Assembly (NCBI GenBank): GCA_963818225.1
Contig: CAWFRO010000002.1
Location: forward strand, 106,868 to 170,867
Length of the DNA stretch: 64,000 nt
Source: Palsa-504 sp963818225
Lineage (GTDB): Bacteria; Actinomycetota; Actinomycetes; Streptosporangiales; Streptosporangiaceae
Reading direction: 5' to 3'
Shown here: piece by piece, positions 1 to 8,768 of the stretch
Layout: each line of letters begins with the position of its first letter
How positions within the stretch are numbered: position 1 is the first letter of the stretch
The notes under the pieces: model-generated
Told to the model about the DNA's origin: nothing
What the model saw: only the letters and a program-made list of their open reading frames with translations
Database searches by the model: none
Made by a program: the position numbers and the translations under genes

Positions 1-66
1 TACCTTCGCCGGGTGCCGGAGACCGTCAGATCAGGTCCGCTGCTGGTGCCGACCCCTGGAACGTTA

Positions 67-506
67 GTGGTCACCGCACTAGGTCCGATCCCGGTGGAGT
101 TCGGGACGGTGTTCCCGTCCGGCGCGTACGCGGCGGGCGGGTTCGAGAAGGTCCGGGACTTCGACAAGTCCAAGGGTGACCTGCTGGTCCAGCAGGCCGA
201 CAAGGCCACCGGGCTGCCGCTGTGGGTGATCGAGGTGATCGACCCGCAGGAGGGCACCCGGCAGCTGACCGTCAAGGTCAAAGTGGCTCGGAGTACCAGC
301 CAGCGCTGCCGTCCCCGGTGCCCGGGTCGCCGTTCATCGCGGTCGAGTTCGAGGGCCTGATGGCCACCCCGTATGTCGACGGCGCCCGGTGCAAGGGCGA
401 CGGCAAGTGCGGCGGGCGGGTCGCGTACTCGCTGAAGGCCACCGGGGTCCGCGCCCCGTCGCGGCTGCCCGCCCGCCCGGTGCCCGAGCACAAGGACGCG
501 GCCTGA
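67..506 (+). pseudogene. Pra-like replication/integration/excision activator, frameshifted
   Basis: The encoded protein carries the stretch GPIPVEFGTVFPSGAY near its N-terminus, then VQQADKATGLPLWVIEVIDP and, in another frame, PGSPFIAVEFEGL and GGRVAYSLKATGVRAP. This is the pattern I associate with Pra-like proteins of actinomycete integrative elements, which activate replication, integration and excision in pSAM2. The reading moves from frame 1 to frame 3 near base 290, consistent with one lost base. A GTG at 67 fits the usual start just before GPIPVEFG; an upstream GTG at 13 is in frame. First gene of the visible operon. Its stop TGA overlaps the ATG of the next gene. Whether the break is real is uncertain because similar breaks occur in essential genes of this window. 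Confidence 0.6.
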
Positions 507-861
507 TGCCCGCCCGCCGCGTGCCCGCGCTGGCACTGCCGGTCGACGCCAAGGCCGGGGTGTCCTTCCGCGGATATGAGCACCGCACGCCGCTGCTGAC
601 CATCACCACTGGCGGCTCCCGCTGCTGGTCACCTTGACGCTGCCCGAGCAGCTGGAGGCCGGGCACGTCGAGTTCGCCCGCCAGCTGGCCTGCCACGCGT
701 GGGCCTACGCGGTCGCCGTCGAACGGCGGTACCGGGGCCTGCCGACCCTGCCGGGCCAGCCGGTCCCGCACCTGCTGGCGGCCAGACCCGACACCTGGAC
801 CCGTGGCTCCGTCCAGCCGGACCCGGCCGCCCCGGCCGGGCGGCAGGAGGTGACGGCATGA
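506..861 (+). pseudogene. Conserved AICE hypothetical protein, frameshifted
   Basis: The first 35 codons start at an ATG overlapping the pra-like stop and read PVDAKAGVSFRGYEHRTPLL. The frame then changes near base 612, and the second part reads LLVTLTLPEQLEAGHVEFAR and continues through HAWAYAVAVERRYRGLP to a TGA at 859. Read together they give about 118 residues with no membrane segment or recognised catalytic motif. The position between the activator and the translocase matches small conserved cargo-less genes of these elements, whose function is unknown to me. Alternatively, the second part could be a separate gene starting at TTG 634, which overlaps the first stop as TTGA. Confidence 0.45.
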
Positions 862-1178
862 CGGCGCTCTCGTCCGACGTGTACGTGCGGTTCGGCCCGG
901 ACGGCGTGGCCGAGGTGACCGCCTCGGCCCGGCTGACCAGCCTCAGCCGCATCTACTGCCACCTATACGGCGACGCCGCGCCGGTCTTGCAAGTGACCGA
1001 CGCCCACGTCCGCATGTCGGTCAGCGTGCCCGACCCGGCCCGCGTCACCGCCCAGGACGTGGCCCTGGCCCGCGACCTGGCCGAGGCGGTGGCCCGGTAC
1101 GTCGCCGAGCTGGAACGCCTGGCCGCCGGCAGCCAGGACACGCCGGGCCCGGATGCCTGCCCGGAGCGTGCCGCGTGA
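858..1178 (+). CDS. Small conserved AICE protein, unknown function
   Basis: A 106-residue acidic protein whose ATG overlaps the preceding stop (ATGA) and which follows GGCAGGAGGTGACGGC, a good ribosome site. It reads through without interruption, unlike its neighbours. The middle part (LTSLSRIYCHLYGDAAPVLQ) suggests a small beta-rich fold. The C-terminal third (residues ~60-95) is a predicted amphipathic helix with many Ala, Leu and Arg. No catalytic motif or membrane segment is visible. I do not recognise the family; its place ahead of the FtsK-like gene suggests a role in element maintenance or transfer, by position only. Confidence 0.6.
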   Translation: MTALSSDVYVRFGPDGVAEVTASARLTSLSRIYCHLYGDAAPVLQVTDAHVRMSVSVPDPARVTAQDVALARDLAEAVARYVAELERLAAGSQDTPGPDACPERAA

Positions 1179-1269
1179 GCACCGAGCAAGTGAGGGCGGG
1201 GCGGCTGGAGCTGATCCCTCCGGCCGCCCCTGGGTTCTCTCCCGAGACATCAGAAGAGGTGATCAGGGT

Positions 1270-2719
1270 ATGCGCCGCGTCGTAACCGGGGAACAGGTCG
1301 CCCAGATCTACAACCCCGACCCGTTCGCCCGCCCCGTCTTCCGCGCCCCGGTCTACCAGACCCCCGCCGGACTCATCCTCCTCGCCTGGCTGGCCCGGCT
1401 CCTGATCCGGCTGGCCCGGCTCGCCTTCCGCCACCCAGCCGTCACCGCGGCGCTGGCATTGCTGGCGTTCCTGTGGCTGAACCTCGGCTGGGTCGGCGTG
1501 GCCGCCATGACCGGGTGGGCCATGCTGGTCCTGGTGATCTGGTGGCACTACTGGCCGGTCGGGCTTCGCCCGGTGGGTGAGCGGCCCGGCCCGGGGAAAC
1601 TGGCGGGCCTGGGTCTACCGCCGCAAGTGGGCCGCGGTGATGACCATCGCCGACCTGGCCCCGTTCTACCGGGGCCGGATCATCCTGCCCGTGCTCGGCA
1701 AGGTCACCGCCACCCGGTACGTCGACCGGGTCCAGGTCCGGCTCGTCTCCGGCCAGTCCGCCGCCGACTTCGCCAAGAGGGCCGACAACCTGGCCCACGG
1801 GTACCGGGCGCTGCTGTGCCGGGTCCGCACCGGCAGGTCCGGGGCGGTGGTGCTGGAGTTCGTCCGCCGCGACGCCCTGGCCGCCATCATCCCCGCCCAG
1901 CCCATCCCCGACCACCCGGACCTCAAGGCGCTGCCGGTCGGACGGCGGGAGGACGGCCTGCCCTGGCTGGTCCGGCTGCACGGCACCCATGTCCTGCTCG
2001 CCGGGGCCACCGGAGCGGGCAAGGCGTCCCTGCTGTGGGGCCTGATCCGGGCCATGCTGCCGCTGATGCGCGAGGGCCTGGTCCGGGTGCTGGCCGCCGA
2101 CCCGAAGCTGATGGAGCTGGCCTACGGCCGGATCATCTTCGACACCTACGGCCACTACGCCGCCGACCCGGCCGCCATCGCCGACATGCTCGACCAGGCC
2201 GTCGCCGACATGCAAGCCCGCGCCGCCCAGTTCGCCGGACAGCAGCGGGACCACACCCCGACCCGCCGAGCACCCGTTCACCGTGGTCCTGGTCGATGAG
2301 GTCGCCTTCCTGACCGCCTACCAGCCCGACAAGAACCTCCGGACCCGGATCATGGCCGCGCTGGCCACCCTCACCACCCAGGGCCGGGCGGCGGGTACAG
2401 CGTGGTGGCCGCGCTGCAAGACCCCCGCAAGGACGTCCTGACGATCCGGAACCTGTTCCCCGACCGGATCGCCATGCGGCTGGATGAACCCGAGCAGGTC
2501 GACATGGTGCTCGGCGACGGCGCCCGCGACCGCGGCGCGGCCTGCGAGCTGATCTCCACCGACCCCGCCACCGGCGCCGGGGTCGCGTTCGTCCGGCTCG
2601 AATCAGACCCCGACCCGGTCCGGGTCCGCGCCGGATGGGTCACCGACACCGACATCCGCGACATGGCCGCCGCCTGCCTGGAAGACCAGCCGCGGGCGAT
2701 CGAGGCGGTGGCCGCATGA
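1270..2719 (+). pseudogene. FtsK/SpoIIIE-like DNA translocase (TraSA type), frameshifted
   Basis: The N-terminal part has two membrane segments (about residues 35-90, LILLAWLARLLIRLARLA and a Leu/Val/Trp-rich one), then a motor domain with Walker A GATGAGKASLLW and a Walker B-like region ending VVLVDEVAFL. A later stretch reads GYSVVAALQDPRKDVL and RNLFPDRIAMRLDEPEQVD, typical of the RecA-like core of FtsK/TraB plasmid translocases. These hexamers pump double-stranded DNA between mycelia. Three frame changes are visible near 1575, 2265 and 2394; the last restores with one added base. The start at ATG 1270 follows AGAAGAGGTGATCAGG. Joined length is about 483 residues, normal for the family. 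Walker A has Ala where Gly is usual after the Lys. Confidence 0.75.
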
Positions 2720-2871
2720 CCGCCGCGACGGCCTGGCAGACCGACGACTGCTGCCCGCTGTGCGGGTGCCTCCTGTCGCAGCGCATCCAGGCTGACGGGT
2801 CGCTGACCGAGGAGTGCGAGTGCGGCTGGTCGGTCACCTGGCAGGCCGACCCGGACGGAGGCGGGCAATGA
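2716..2871 (+). CDS. Small zinc-ribbon-like protein of the integrative element
   Basis: A 51-residue peptide with two cysteine pairs (CCPLCGCLL near residue 13 and ECECGWSVTW near residue 37), the spacing of a small zinc ribbon. Its ATG overlaps the stop of the translocase gene, and its TGA overlaps the ATG of the rep gene, so it is translationally coupled on both sides. Short Cys-rich peptides at this place are common between the translocase and the initiator in actinomycete elements. Function unknown; DNA or protein binding is only suggested by the zinc ribbon. Confidence 0.6.
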   Translation: MTAATAWQTDDCCPLCGCLLSQRIQADGSLTEECECGWSVTWQADPDGGGQ

Positions 2872-4428
2872 CCGGGACCACCCGCGCGCAGCGGATGGCC
2901 ATGCCGCTGGCCCGTGATGTCGTCCGCGCCCTGGCCGTCGAGCACGGCGCCTGCATCCGGCCCGTCCAGCTGCGCCGCCGCAACCTCGACACCGGCGAAA
3001 TCGACCAGGTCCTCGTGCCCTGCGGGCACACCCTGGCCTCGGTGTGCCCGGCCTGCGCTGAACGGGCCAAGTCGCTGCGGGCCGCGCAGTGCCGGGAAGG
3101 CTGGCACCTCGAGGACGAACCCGACATCCAGCCCGACCCGGCCACCGAGGACCAGAAGTGGTGGATCACCAAGCGCGCCGAAGCCCAGCAGGAGCGCGAC
3201 CAGACCGCCGCCGCCGGGGACGACACGGCCGACTTCGACGAGCTGATCACCGAACTGGACGAGCAGATCACCAGCTCCGGCATCCGCGGGAAAGCCGCCC
3301 CGGCCAAGCCCGCGCGGCGGCACCGCTCCACCCGCCGCCGCCAGGACGCCGCGGACCTGCCCAAGCGCAAGGTCAGCTCCCGCACGGTCGGCAAGACCTA
3401 CACCGCGCCGGACGGCAAGATCTTCCGCCCGTCGCTGTTCGTCACCTTGACCTGCCCGTCCTACGGCCGGGTCGACGAGGACGGAACACCCGCCGACCCG
3501 CAGGCCTACGACTATGACCGGGCCGCCCGGGACGCGCTGGCCTTCGCCGCGCTGTTCGACCGGTTCATCCAGAACCTGCGCCGCTACCTCGGCTACGACC
3601 TGCAGTACTTCGCCGCCGTCGAACCGCAGCGACGCCTCGCCCCGCACGTCCACATCGCCATGCGCGGCACCATCGCCCGCGCCGAGATCCGCCGGGTCCT
3701 GGCCGCCACCTACCACCAGGTCTGGTGGCCCGACACCAGCGACCGTCAAGTACGACGGGGACGAGCTGCCGGTCTGGGACGAGGCCACCGGGAACTACCT
3801 GGACCCGGCCACCGGGGAGGTCCTGCCCACCTGGGACCAGGCCCTCGACGAGCATCGGCGACGATGAGCCGCTCCACGTGGCCCGGTTCGGCGACCGGTT
3901 CGACGCCCAGGGCGTGCTCGCCGGGTCCAAGGACGCCAGCCGGTGCATCGGCTACCTGACCAAGTACCTGACCAAGCAGATCGGCGACTGCCACCACGCC
4001 GACACCGACGCCGCAGCGGGCCCACGCGGCCCGGCTGGCCGAGGCGCTGCGGTACCAGCCGTGCTCGCCGCGGTGCGCGAACTGGCTCCGGTACGGCATC
4101 CAGCCCAAGAACGCCCGGCCCGGCCTGGCCCCCGGCCGGTGCAAGGGCAAGGCCCACGACGCCGATCACCTCGGCTACGCCGGGCGCCGGGTGCTGGTCT
4201 CCCGCAAGTGGTCCGGCAAGACGCTGGCCGACCACCGGGCCGACCGCAAGGACTGGCTCCTGAGGACGCTCGGTGTTTCGGCAACCGACCCGGCCCGCTA
4301 CGCCTGGGAAGCTGGTCGCGCCGAGCGACCCGGATCACATGGACCACGCGCGGCGGCTGCTGCACGCCGTCGCCGACCGCGCCCGATGGCAGGCGGCACT
4401 CGCCGAGGCCAGAGCGGCGACAGGATAG
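2868..4428 (+). pseudogene. RepSA-like rolling-circle replication initiator, frameshifted
   Basis: The reading shows an N-terminal cysteine cluster (PCGHTLASVCPACAERAKSL), then SLFVTLTCPSYGRV, then the HUH metal-binding motif LAPHVHIAMRG, then GYLTKYLTKQIGDCHH, which fits the conserved YxxKYxxK block of RepSA-type initiators. These enzymes nick one strand at the element's double-strand origin with a tyrosine and drive rolling-circle replication. The frame moves at about 3740, 3860, 4015 and 4305, so the joined product (about 520 residues) is not made from this sequence as given. Length fits the family. Start at ATG 2868 overlaps the preceding stop. The last part ends RARWQAALAEARAATG at a TAG. 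Confidence 0.7.
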
Positions 4429-4461
4429 CGGCGACGCCTCGCCGGTTGGGAGGGCTGCTTT

Positions 4462-4659
4462 ATGGCGAACCAGCGTGATGAGCTGATGACCGTCGAGCAG
4501 ATTCTCGCTGAGCTGTGCGGCGTGTCTGAGCGGACCTTCTACCGCTGGCGCGAGCTTGGCCGGGCTCCGAAGGGGCTCCGGCTTCCTAATCGGGAGCTGC
4601 GGGTCTGGCGGAGTGAGTTCCTGGCCTGGCTCGAATCGCTGCGGGAGGACGCGGCGTGA
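4462..4659 (+). CDS. xis: Excisionase (Xis), winged helix-turn-helix
   Basis: A 65-residue protein containing MTVEQILAELCGVSERTFYR followed by WRELGRAPKGLRLPNRELRV, the MerR/excisionase-type winged helix-turn-helix. It bends attachment-site DNA so that the integrase can excise the element. It is intact. The integrase GTG start overlaps its stop (GTGA), the usual xis-int coupling in actinomycete elements. A run GGGAGGGCTGCTTT precedes the ATG at a suitable distance. The identification rests on size, fold signature and position. Confidence 0.88.
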   Translation: MANQRDELMTVEQILAELCGVSERTFYRWRELGRAPKGLRLPNRELRVWRSEFLAWLESLREDAA

Positions 4660-6011
4660 ACGACACGACTCATGTCCGGTTCTGGGATGTGCGCCGCAAC
4701 AAGTCGAGCAGATCGACGTCTTACGAGGTGCGCTGGGTAGTCGGCTGGCAGGCAGTTCTCCAAGACCCGCGCGACAAAGGCCCTGGCCGAGAGCTTCCTT
4801 TCTGAGTTGCGCCAGGCGGCGAAGAGGGGGGAGGCATTCGACAGCAGCGAGGGACTTCCGGTGTCGATGCGACGTGCGAAGCATGCGAGGTCGTGGTTCG
4901 CGTTCGTGCTCGCGTATATCGACATGAAGTGGCCGCGCGCTGCGGCTACGACACGGAACAGCATGACGGATGCTCTCGCTACGGTTACCGCCGCGCTCGT
5001 GGATGACCGGCCTGGGCAACCCGAGGTAGTGCTCCTGCGTCGCGCGCTGCGGCAGTACGCCCTGGTGCCGTCATCTCGCACGCTGCCGCGTCCGGCTGAG
5101 GTCGCTGCTGCGCTTGGCTGGCTCGAACGGGCCTCGCTGCCGCTAACTGAGCTGGAAAAGCCCCGTAACGTCCGCCTGGCGCTCGACGCGCTGACGCTTC
5201 GCCTGGATGGAACGGCGGCGGCGGCCACGACGATTCATCGCAAGCGGTCGGTCTTCTATAACGTGCTGGGCTATGCGGCCGAGCTGGAGGAGCTTTCGGC
5301 AAATCCGCTCGACCGGGTGAAGTGGAAGCCGCCGAAGGTGGCCGAGGTGGTGGACCGGCGCGTCGTCGTCAATCCGCGCCAGGCGCGCGAGCTGCTCACC
5401 GCGGTGACCTATGTCGGCCGACCCGGCGTGGCGTCACCTGCGGGCGTTCTTCGCGTGCATGTACTTCGCTGCGCTGCGGCCAGGCGAGGTCAAGGCACTA
5501 CAGGGACGGCTGCTACCTGCCCGCGACCGGCTGGGGCAAGCTCACGCTGTCCAGGTCACGGCCGCAGTCGAACAAGCGCTGGACCGACAGCGGGGAAGCA
5601 TTCGACGACCGGGGCCTGAAGCACCGCGCGGAGAATGACACGCGCTCGGTGCCGATACCTCCCGAGCTGGTCACGATCCTGCGAGAGCACATCGAGGAGT
5701 TCGGGACCGCGGCGGATGGGCGGCTGTTCAGGACGGCAACAGGCGGGATGATCTTCGACACCACCGATACCTGGGCAGCTGCCCGGACGCTGGCCCTGAC
5801 ACCGGAGCAGGTTGCCTCGCCGCTGGCAGGCAGGCCCTACGACCTACGTCATGCTGCCGTCTCGCTCTGGCTGAACGGCGGAGTAGCGGCCACGGAGGTG
5901 GCTAACCGTGCAGGTCACAGCGTGGAGGTGCTGCTGCGGGTGTACGCGAAGTGCATCGACGGCGGCGAGGAGGCCGCTAACAGGAGGATCGATGAAGCAC
6001 TGGCTGCCTGA
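4656..6011 (+). pseudogene. int: Tyrosine site-specific integrase, frameshifted
   Basis: The joined product (about 450 residues) has an N-terminal DNA-binding part, then the catalytic domain: FAALRPGEVKAL holds the first catalytic arginine, YDLRHAAVSLWLNGG holds the HxxR pair (here LRH, Arg-His), GHSVEVLLRVYAK holds the conserved His and the nucleophilic tyrosine. It recombines attP with a tRNA-borne attB. Frame changes occur near 4750, 5412 and 5503. The start is GTG 4656, overlapping xis. The 3' end points at the tRNA-Ser 3' end, as expected of an element integrated there. Confidence 0.8.
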
Positions 6012-6025
6012 CCGATCAACCATGC

Positions 6026-6056
6026 AAGGGTCTCGTTTTCGGCGGGGCCCTTCTGT
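6026..6056 (+). terminator. Candidate intrinsic terminator after int
   Basis: AAGGGTC at 6026-6032 can pair with GGCCCTT at 6046-6052 (one G-U pair), followed by a short T-rich tail. It lies 15 bases after the integrase stop. The loop is 13 bases and the tail is broken by a G, so it may be weak. Confidence 0.45.
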
Positions 6057-6225
6057 TTTCTCGCGGATTGACCTGGGGAAACGCTTCAAGATCCATCCCG
6101 CACATATCCCGCGACCAGCGACAAGTGGCGGCAGTCGGCTGCATCTGGCCGCGGTCGGTGCTGAGCCTGCGACATGGGATCGGCGGGTATAAGACCACGT
6201 CAAGACCGGTTTTCCGGGGTCAGAG

Positions 6226-6275
6226 CGGAGGGCGTGGGATTCGAACCCACGGTGACGTTACCGCCACAATGGTTT
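6226..6275. other. Inferred right attachment site inside tRNA-Ser 3' half
   Basis: AICE integrases usually recombine within the 3' part of a tRNA gene, and the integrase gene here runs straight towards the tRNA-Ser 3' end. The attachment core should therefore be within the acceptor and T-arm part of the tRNA. The matching left copy would be outside this window, so the core cannot be defined. Confidence 0.4.
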
Positions 6276-6312
6276 TCAAGACCATCGCCATCGGCCACTA
6301 GGCGAGCCCTCC
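6226..6312 (-). tRNA. tRNA-Ser (anticodon TGA)
   Basis: The minus strand folds as a class II tRNA. The acceptor stem GGAGGGC pairs with GCCCTCC, the anticodon loop reads CTTGAAA (TGA), there is a long variable arm, and the T-loop reads GGTTCGAATCC-like. No CCA is encoded. It is the presumed integration target of the element at 1-6226. Confidence 0.95.
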
Positions 6313-6325
6313 TGTGCCCAACAGC

Positions 6326-7936
6326 CTACGGTAACGCGGAGCGGGACGTCAGCCGCCGCGGCCAGGCCAGGCCGTCACCCACCAGCGCGGCCAGGGTCAG
6401 GTACGCATCGGCCGTCTCAGCGGTGAGCAGTTCGAGCTCGACCTCAGCGCCCTCTTCCAGATGCGGGTCGTACGGAATCCGCGTCACCGCCCGGCAGCGC
6501 ACGGCGAAGTGATGCTCGAGCCGGTCCAGGTCGACCGTGCTCTTGCTCTTCGGCCGGATGGCCGACAGCACGACGATGCCGTTGCTGACCAGGTCCCCGC
6601 AGCCGTGGGCCTCCAGCCAGTCGAGGGTCGCGCTGGCACTGCGCGCGCCGTCCACCGACGGGGAGCTGACCACGACGATCTGGTCGGCCAGCTGGAGCAC
6701 GCCCGACATGGCCGAATGCAGCAGGCCGGTACCGCAATCGGTGAGGCAGATCGAGTAGAAGTGCTCAAGTACGCCCGCTGTGTCGTAGTAATCCTCCGCG
6801 CTGAAGGCCACGGACACGGCGGGATCCCGGTCGGAGGCCAGCACCTCGAGCCGGCTCTGGGCCTGGGTGGTGAACGCGCGGATGTCGGCGTAGCGGCGGA
6901 TCTGGTCCCGCTCGTTCAGCAGGTCCCTGATCGTCGCGGCGGTCTCCAGGCGCACCTTGTCCGACAGGGTGCCGCGGTCGGGGTTGGCGTCGACGGCGAC
7001 AACCCGGTCGCCGCGCAGCGTCGCGAGCGTGGCCCCCAGCCCGACGGCCGTGGTGGTCTTGCCCACCCCGCCCTTGAGGCTCAGCACCGCCACCCGGTGG
7101 TGACCTCCGGCGACGGGGGTTCTGACCCGGTTGATGAGATCGCGCCGACGGATGTCGGCAGCCGACTCGCCCAGCCGCAGCAGGCCGCCGGTCACCCGGA
7201 AGATTCGGTGGCGCCAGCCCGACCCCGACGCCGGCCGCTTGCCGTGCAGCAGCGCCTCGGCGGTCAGGCTGTCTGGTGTCTGGGCCGCGGAAGGGGCCGC
7301 AGCGGCCGACGGCATCCAGCCCGGTGACGGCCGCGCCAGCGGCTGGGACGCGGAGCGGGGCCGCGGCGCCGTCGGCGGGACGGTACCCGCTTCCGGTCCA
7401 TAGGCCGCCTCCGCGTAGCCCAAAGGCCCTGCGTGACGTGGCTCAGGCGCGGCCCAGCCGTCGGCCCAGTGCTCCTGCTCAGGCGCATGGTCCACCGCGT
7501 AGCCGGTGCCGACGGGATAGCCCGGTTCGCTCCGGTCCGGGTCATCGGCCGGCAGCGGAGCAAACCCGGGGCCCTGCGGGTACTCCGGTTCCTGCTGGTA
7601 CCCGAACGTCGGGTAACCAGGCTCGAGCAGGTAACTAGCTTCACCGTGGTAACTGGCTTCTCCCGGGAAGCCAGGCCCCGCCGGGTGACCGGGCTCCGGC
7701 AAAGATTCCAGTTCGGTGGGATAAGCCTGGTCTTCCAGCGAGAACGGCGGCGGCCGGCGGCCATCCGTGTCCGCGCCGAACCACGAGCCGTATGGTTCGG
7801 CGTCGGCCGGTCCGTCATGGAACATGGCCTCGGCCGGATCCGGGTCATCGGTGCCGGCGCGCCAGCCGCGGCCGAATACCCCATCGTCGCCCTGGTCGTC
7901 GCTGAATACCTGCGGCGCATCGTTATCGGTGGTCAC
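6326..7936 (-). CDS. ParA/MinD-like ATPase with long Pro/Tyr-rich N-terminus
   Basis: A 536-residue protein. The C-terminal half is a MinD/ParA-type ATPase: deviant Walker A SLKGGVGKTTTAVGLG near residue 287, VAVDANPDRGTL as switch region, and LTDCGTGLL and VVSSPSVDGARSA further on. The first ~230 residues are low complexity, acidic, rich in Gly, Pro and Tyr with repeated EPGYP/GPGFP-like units, and lack a membrane segment. This layout resembles EspI/Rv3876-type proteins linked to type VII secretion in mycobacteria, but no other secretion gene is nearby. Start chosen at GTG 7936, after AAGGGGGCGACCC; earlier codons in frame have no ribosome site. Located just inside the tRNA-Ser. Confidence 0.8.
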   Translation of the reverse strand: MTTDNDAPQVFSDDQGDDGVFGRGWRAGTDDPDPAEAMFHDGPADAEPYGSWFGADTDGRRPPPFSLEDQAYPTELESLPEPGHPAGPGFPGEASYHGEASYLLEPGYPTFGYQQEPEYPQGPGFAPLPADDPDRSEPGYPVGTGYAVDHAPEQEHWADGWAAPEPRHAGPLGYAEAAYGPEAGTVPPTAPRPRSASQPLARPSPGWMPSAAAAPSAAQTPDSLTAEALLHGKRPASGSGWRHRIFRVTGGLLRLGESAADIRRRDLINRVRTPVAGGHHRVAVLSLKGGVGKTTTAVGLGATLATLRGDRVVAVDANPDRGTLSDKVRLETAATIRDLLNERDQIRRYADIRAFTTQAQSRLEVLASDRDPAVSVAFSAEDYYDTAGVLEHFYSICLTDCGTGLLHSAMSGVLQLADQIVVVSSPSVDGARSASATLDWLEAHGCGDLVSNGIVVLSAIRPKSKSTVDLDRLEHHFAVRCRAVTRIPYDPHLEEGAEVELELLTAETADAYLTLAALVGDGLAWPRRLTSRSALP

Positions 7937-8168
7937 GGGTCGCCCCCTTAGGTCCTCATGGGTGGGCGCATGCGGGCGGGGTTCGTCCGTCAATCTGAGC
8001 CTAAAGCAATTTTCGCCCAATTTCGATACCCTCCGCACATGTTTGGTGGCAATGAGTTGCGGGTCGGGCCGCCGGGTGATGGCCGCCAGCGAGCACGTGG
8101 GTAAGATCCTGCCGCGGCCAACCTGACCCTTGGCGCATGCCGCATACCGGGAGGGACAGACTAGGGTT

Positions 8169-8699
8169 ATGAGCAACCCTGAAGCGCAAGATCACCCGCA
8201 GGTCCTGGTGGTGGGACCAGACGGCGTAGCGGTGCCGGCTAGCCCGCAGGATAACGGCGAGCATGAGCGACCGGTCACGGAGATGGTCGAGCAGCCGGCC
8301 AAGGTCATGCGGATCGGCAGCATGATCAGGCAGCTGCTGGAAGAGGTCAGGGCGGCGCCGCTGGACGAGAAGAGCCGGGCCCGGCTGAAGGAGATCCACC
8401 AGAGCTCGATCAAGGAACTCGAGGACGGCCTGGCCCCCGAGCTCGTCAGCGAGCTGGAACGGCTGTCGCTGCCGTTCACGGACGAGCTTCCCAGCGAGGC
8501 CGAGCTGCGGGTCGCGCAGGCCCAGCTGGTCGGCTGGCTGGAGGGCCTGTTCCACGGCATCCAGACCACGTTGTTCGCCCAGCAGATGGCGGCCCGGAGT
8601 CAGCTGGAGCAGATGCGCCGTGCGCTCCCGCCCGGGATGATGCCGGTACAGCCGGACCAAGAACCGCCGCAGCGCCCGGGCTCAGGCCCGTACCTGTAG
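8169..8699 (+). CDS. bpa: Bacterial proteasome activator Bpa/PafE
   Basis: A 176-residue protein with the family core: MRIGSMIRQLLEEVRAAPLD, then DEKSRARLKEIHQSSIKELE, then LPSEAELRVAQAQLVGWLEG and ALPPGMMP. In Mycobacterium this ATP-independent ring opens the 20S proteasome gate, using a C-terminal GQYL tail. Here the protein ends GSGPYL, so the last four residues are GPYL: Tyr-Leu are kept while Gln is replaced by Pro. It is mostly helical (residues ~45-150) with a disordered N-terminus. Start at ATG 8169. The proteasome genes are not in this window. In M. tuberculosis the gene lies beside an RfbE-like ABC ATPase, and an RfbE-like gene is 2.8 kb downstream here. Confidence 0.92.
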   Translation: MSNPEAQDHPQVLVVGPDGVAVPASPQDNGEHERPVTEMVEQPAKVMRIGSMIRQLLEEVRAAPLDEKSRARLKEIHQSSIKELEDGLAPELVSELERLSLPFTDELPSEAELRVAQAQLVGWLEGLFHGIQTTLFAQQMAARSQLEQMRRALPPGMMPVQPDQEPPQRPGSGPYL

Positions 8700-8711
8700 A
8701 GGTCCTTTTTT
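8692..8711 (+). terminator. Possible terminator at the bpa stop
   Basis: ACCT-GTAG-AGGT followed by CCTTTTTT overlaps the stop codon. A second hairpin, CGGGC-TCAG-GCCCG, lies just upstream at 8677-8690. The immediate stem is only four pairs, so this is a weak call resting mainly on the six-T run, rare in this GC-rich sequence. Confidence 0.4.
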
Positions 8712-8768
8712 AGCAGAACGAACCGTGGCGCGTGCGCCGCGCCGCGCTCTGCGCCTTCCCGGGCCCGC

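Larger units (their letters stand above)
1..6226. mobile_element. AICE-type integrative conjugative element, right part
   Basis: The genes run in the order known from actinomycete integrative and conjugative elements such as pSAM2: pra-like activator, two small conserved genes, FtsK/TraSA-like translocase, zinc-ribbon peptide, RepSA-like rolling-circle initiator, xis, int. Most starts overlap the preceding stop (ATGA or GTGA), as in a single operon. The integrase ends 215 bases before the 3' end of a tRNA-Ser gene, which is where such elements integrate. The left boundary lies outside the window. Five of the eight genes contain frame breaks. In this family DNA moves as double-stranded DNA through the TraSA-type hexamer. 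Element type is a family inference from gene order and motifs; its activity cannot be judged. Confidence 0.85.
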
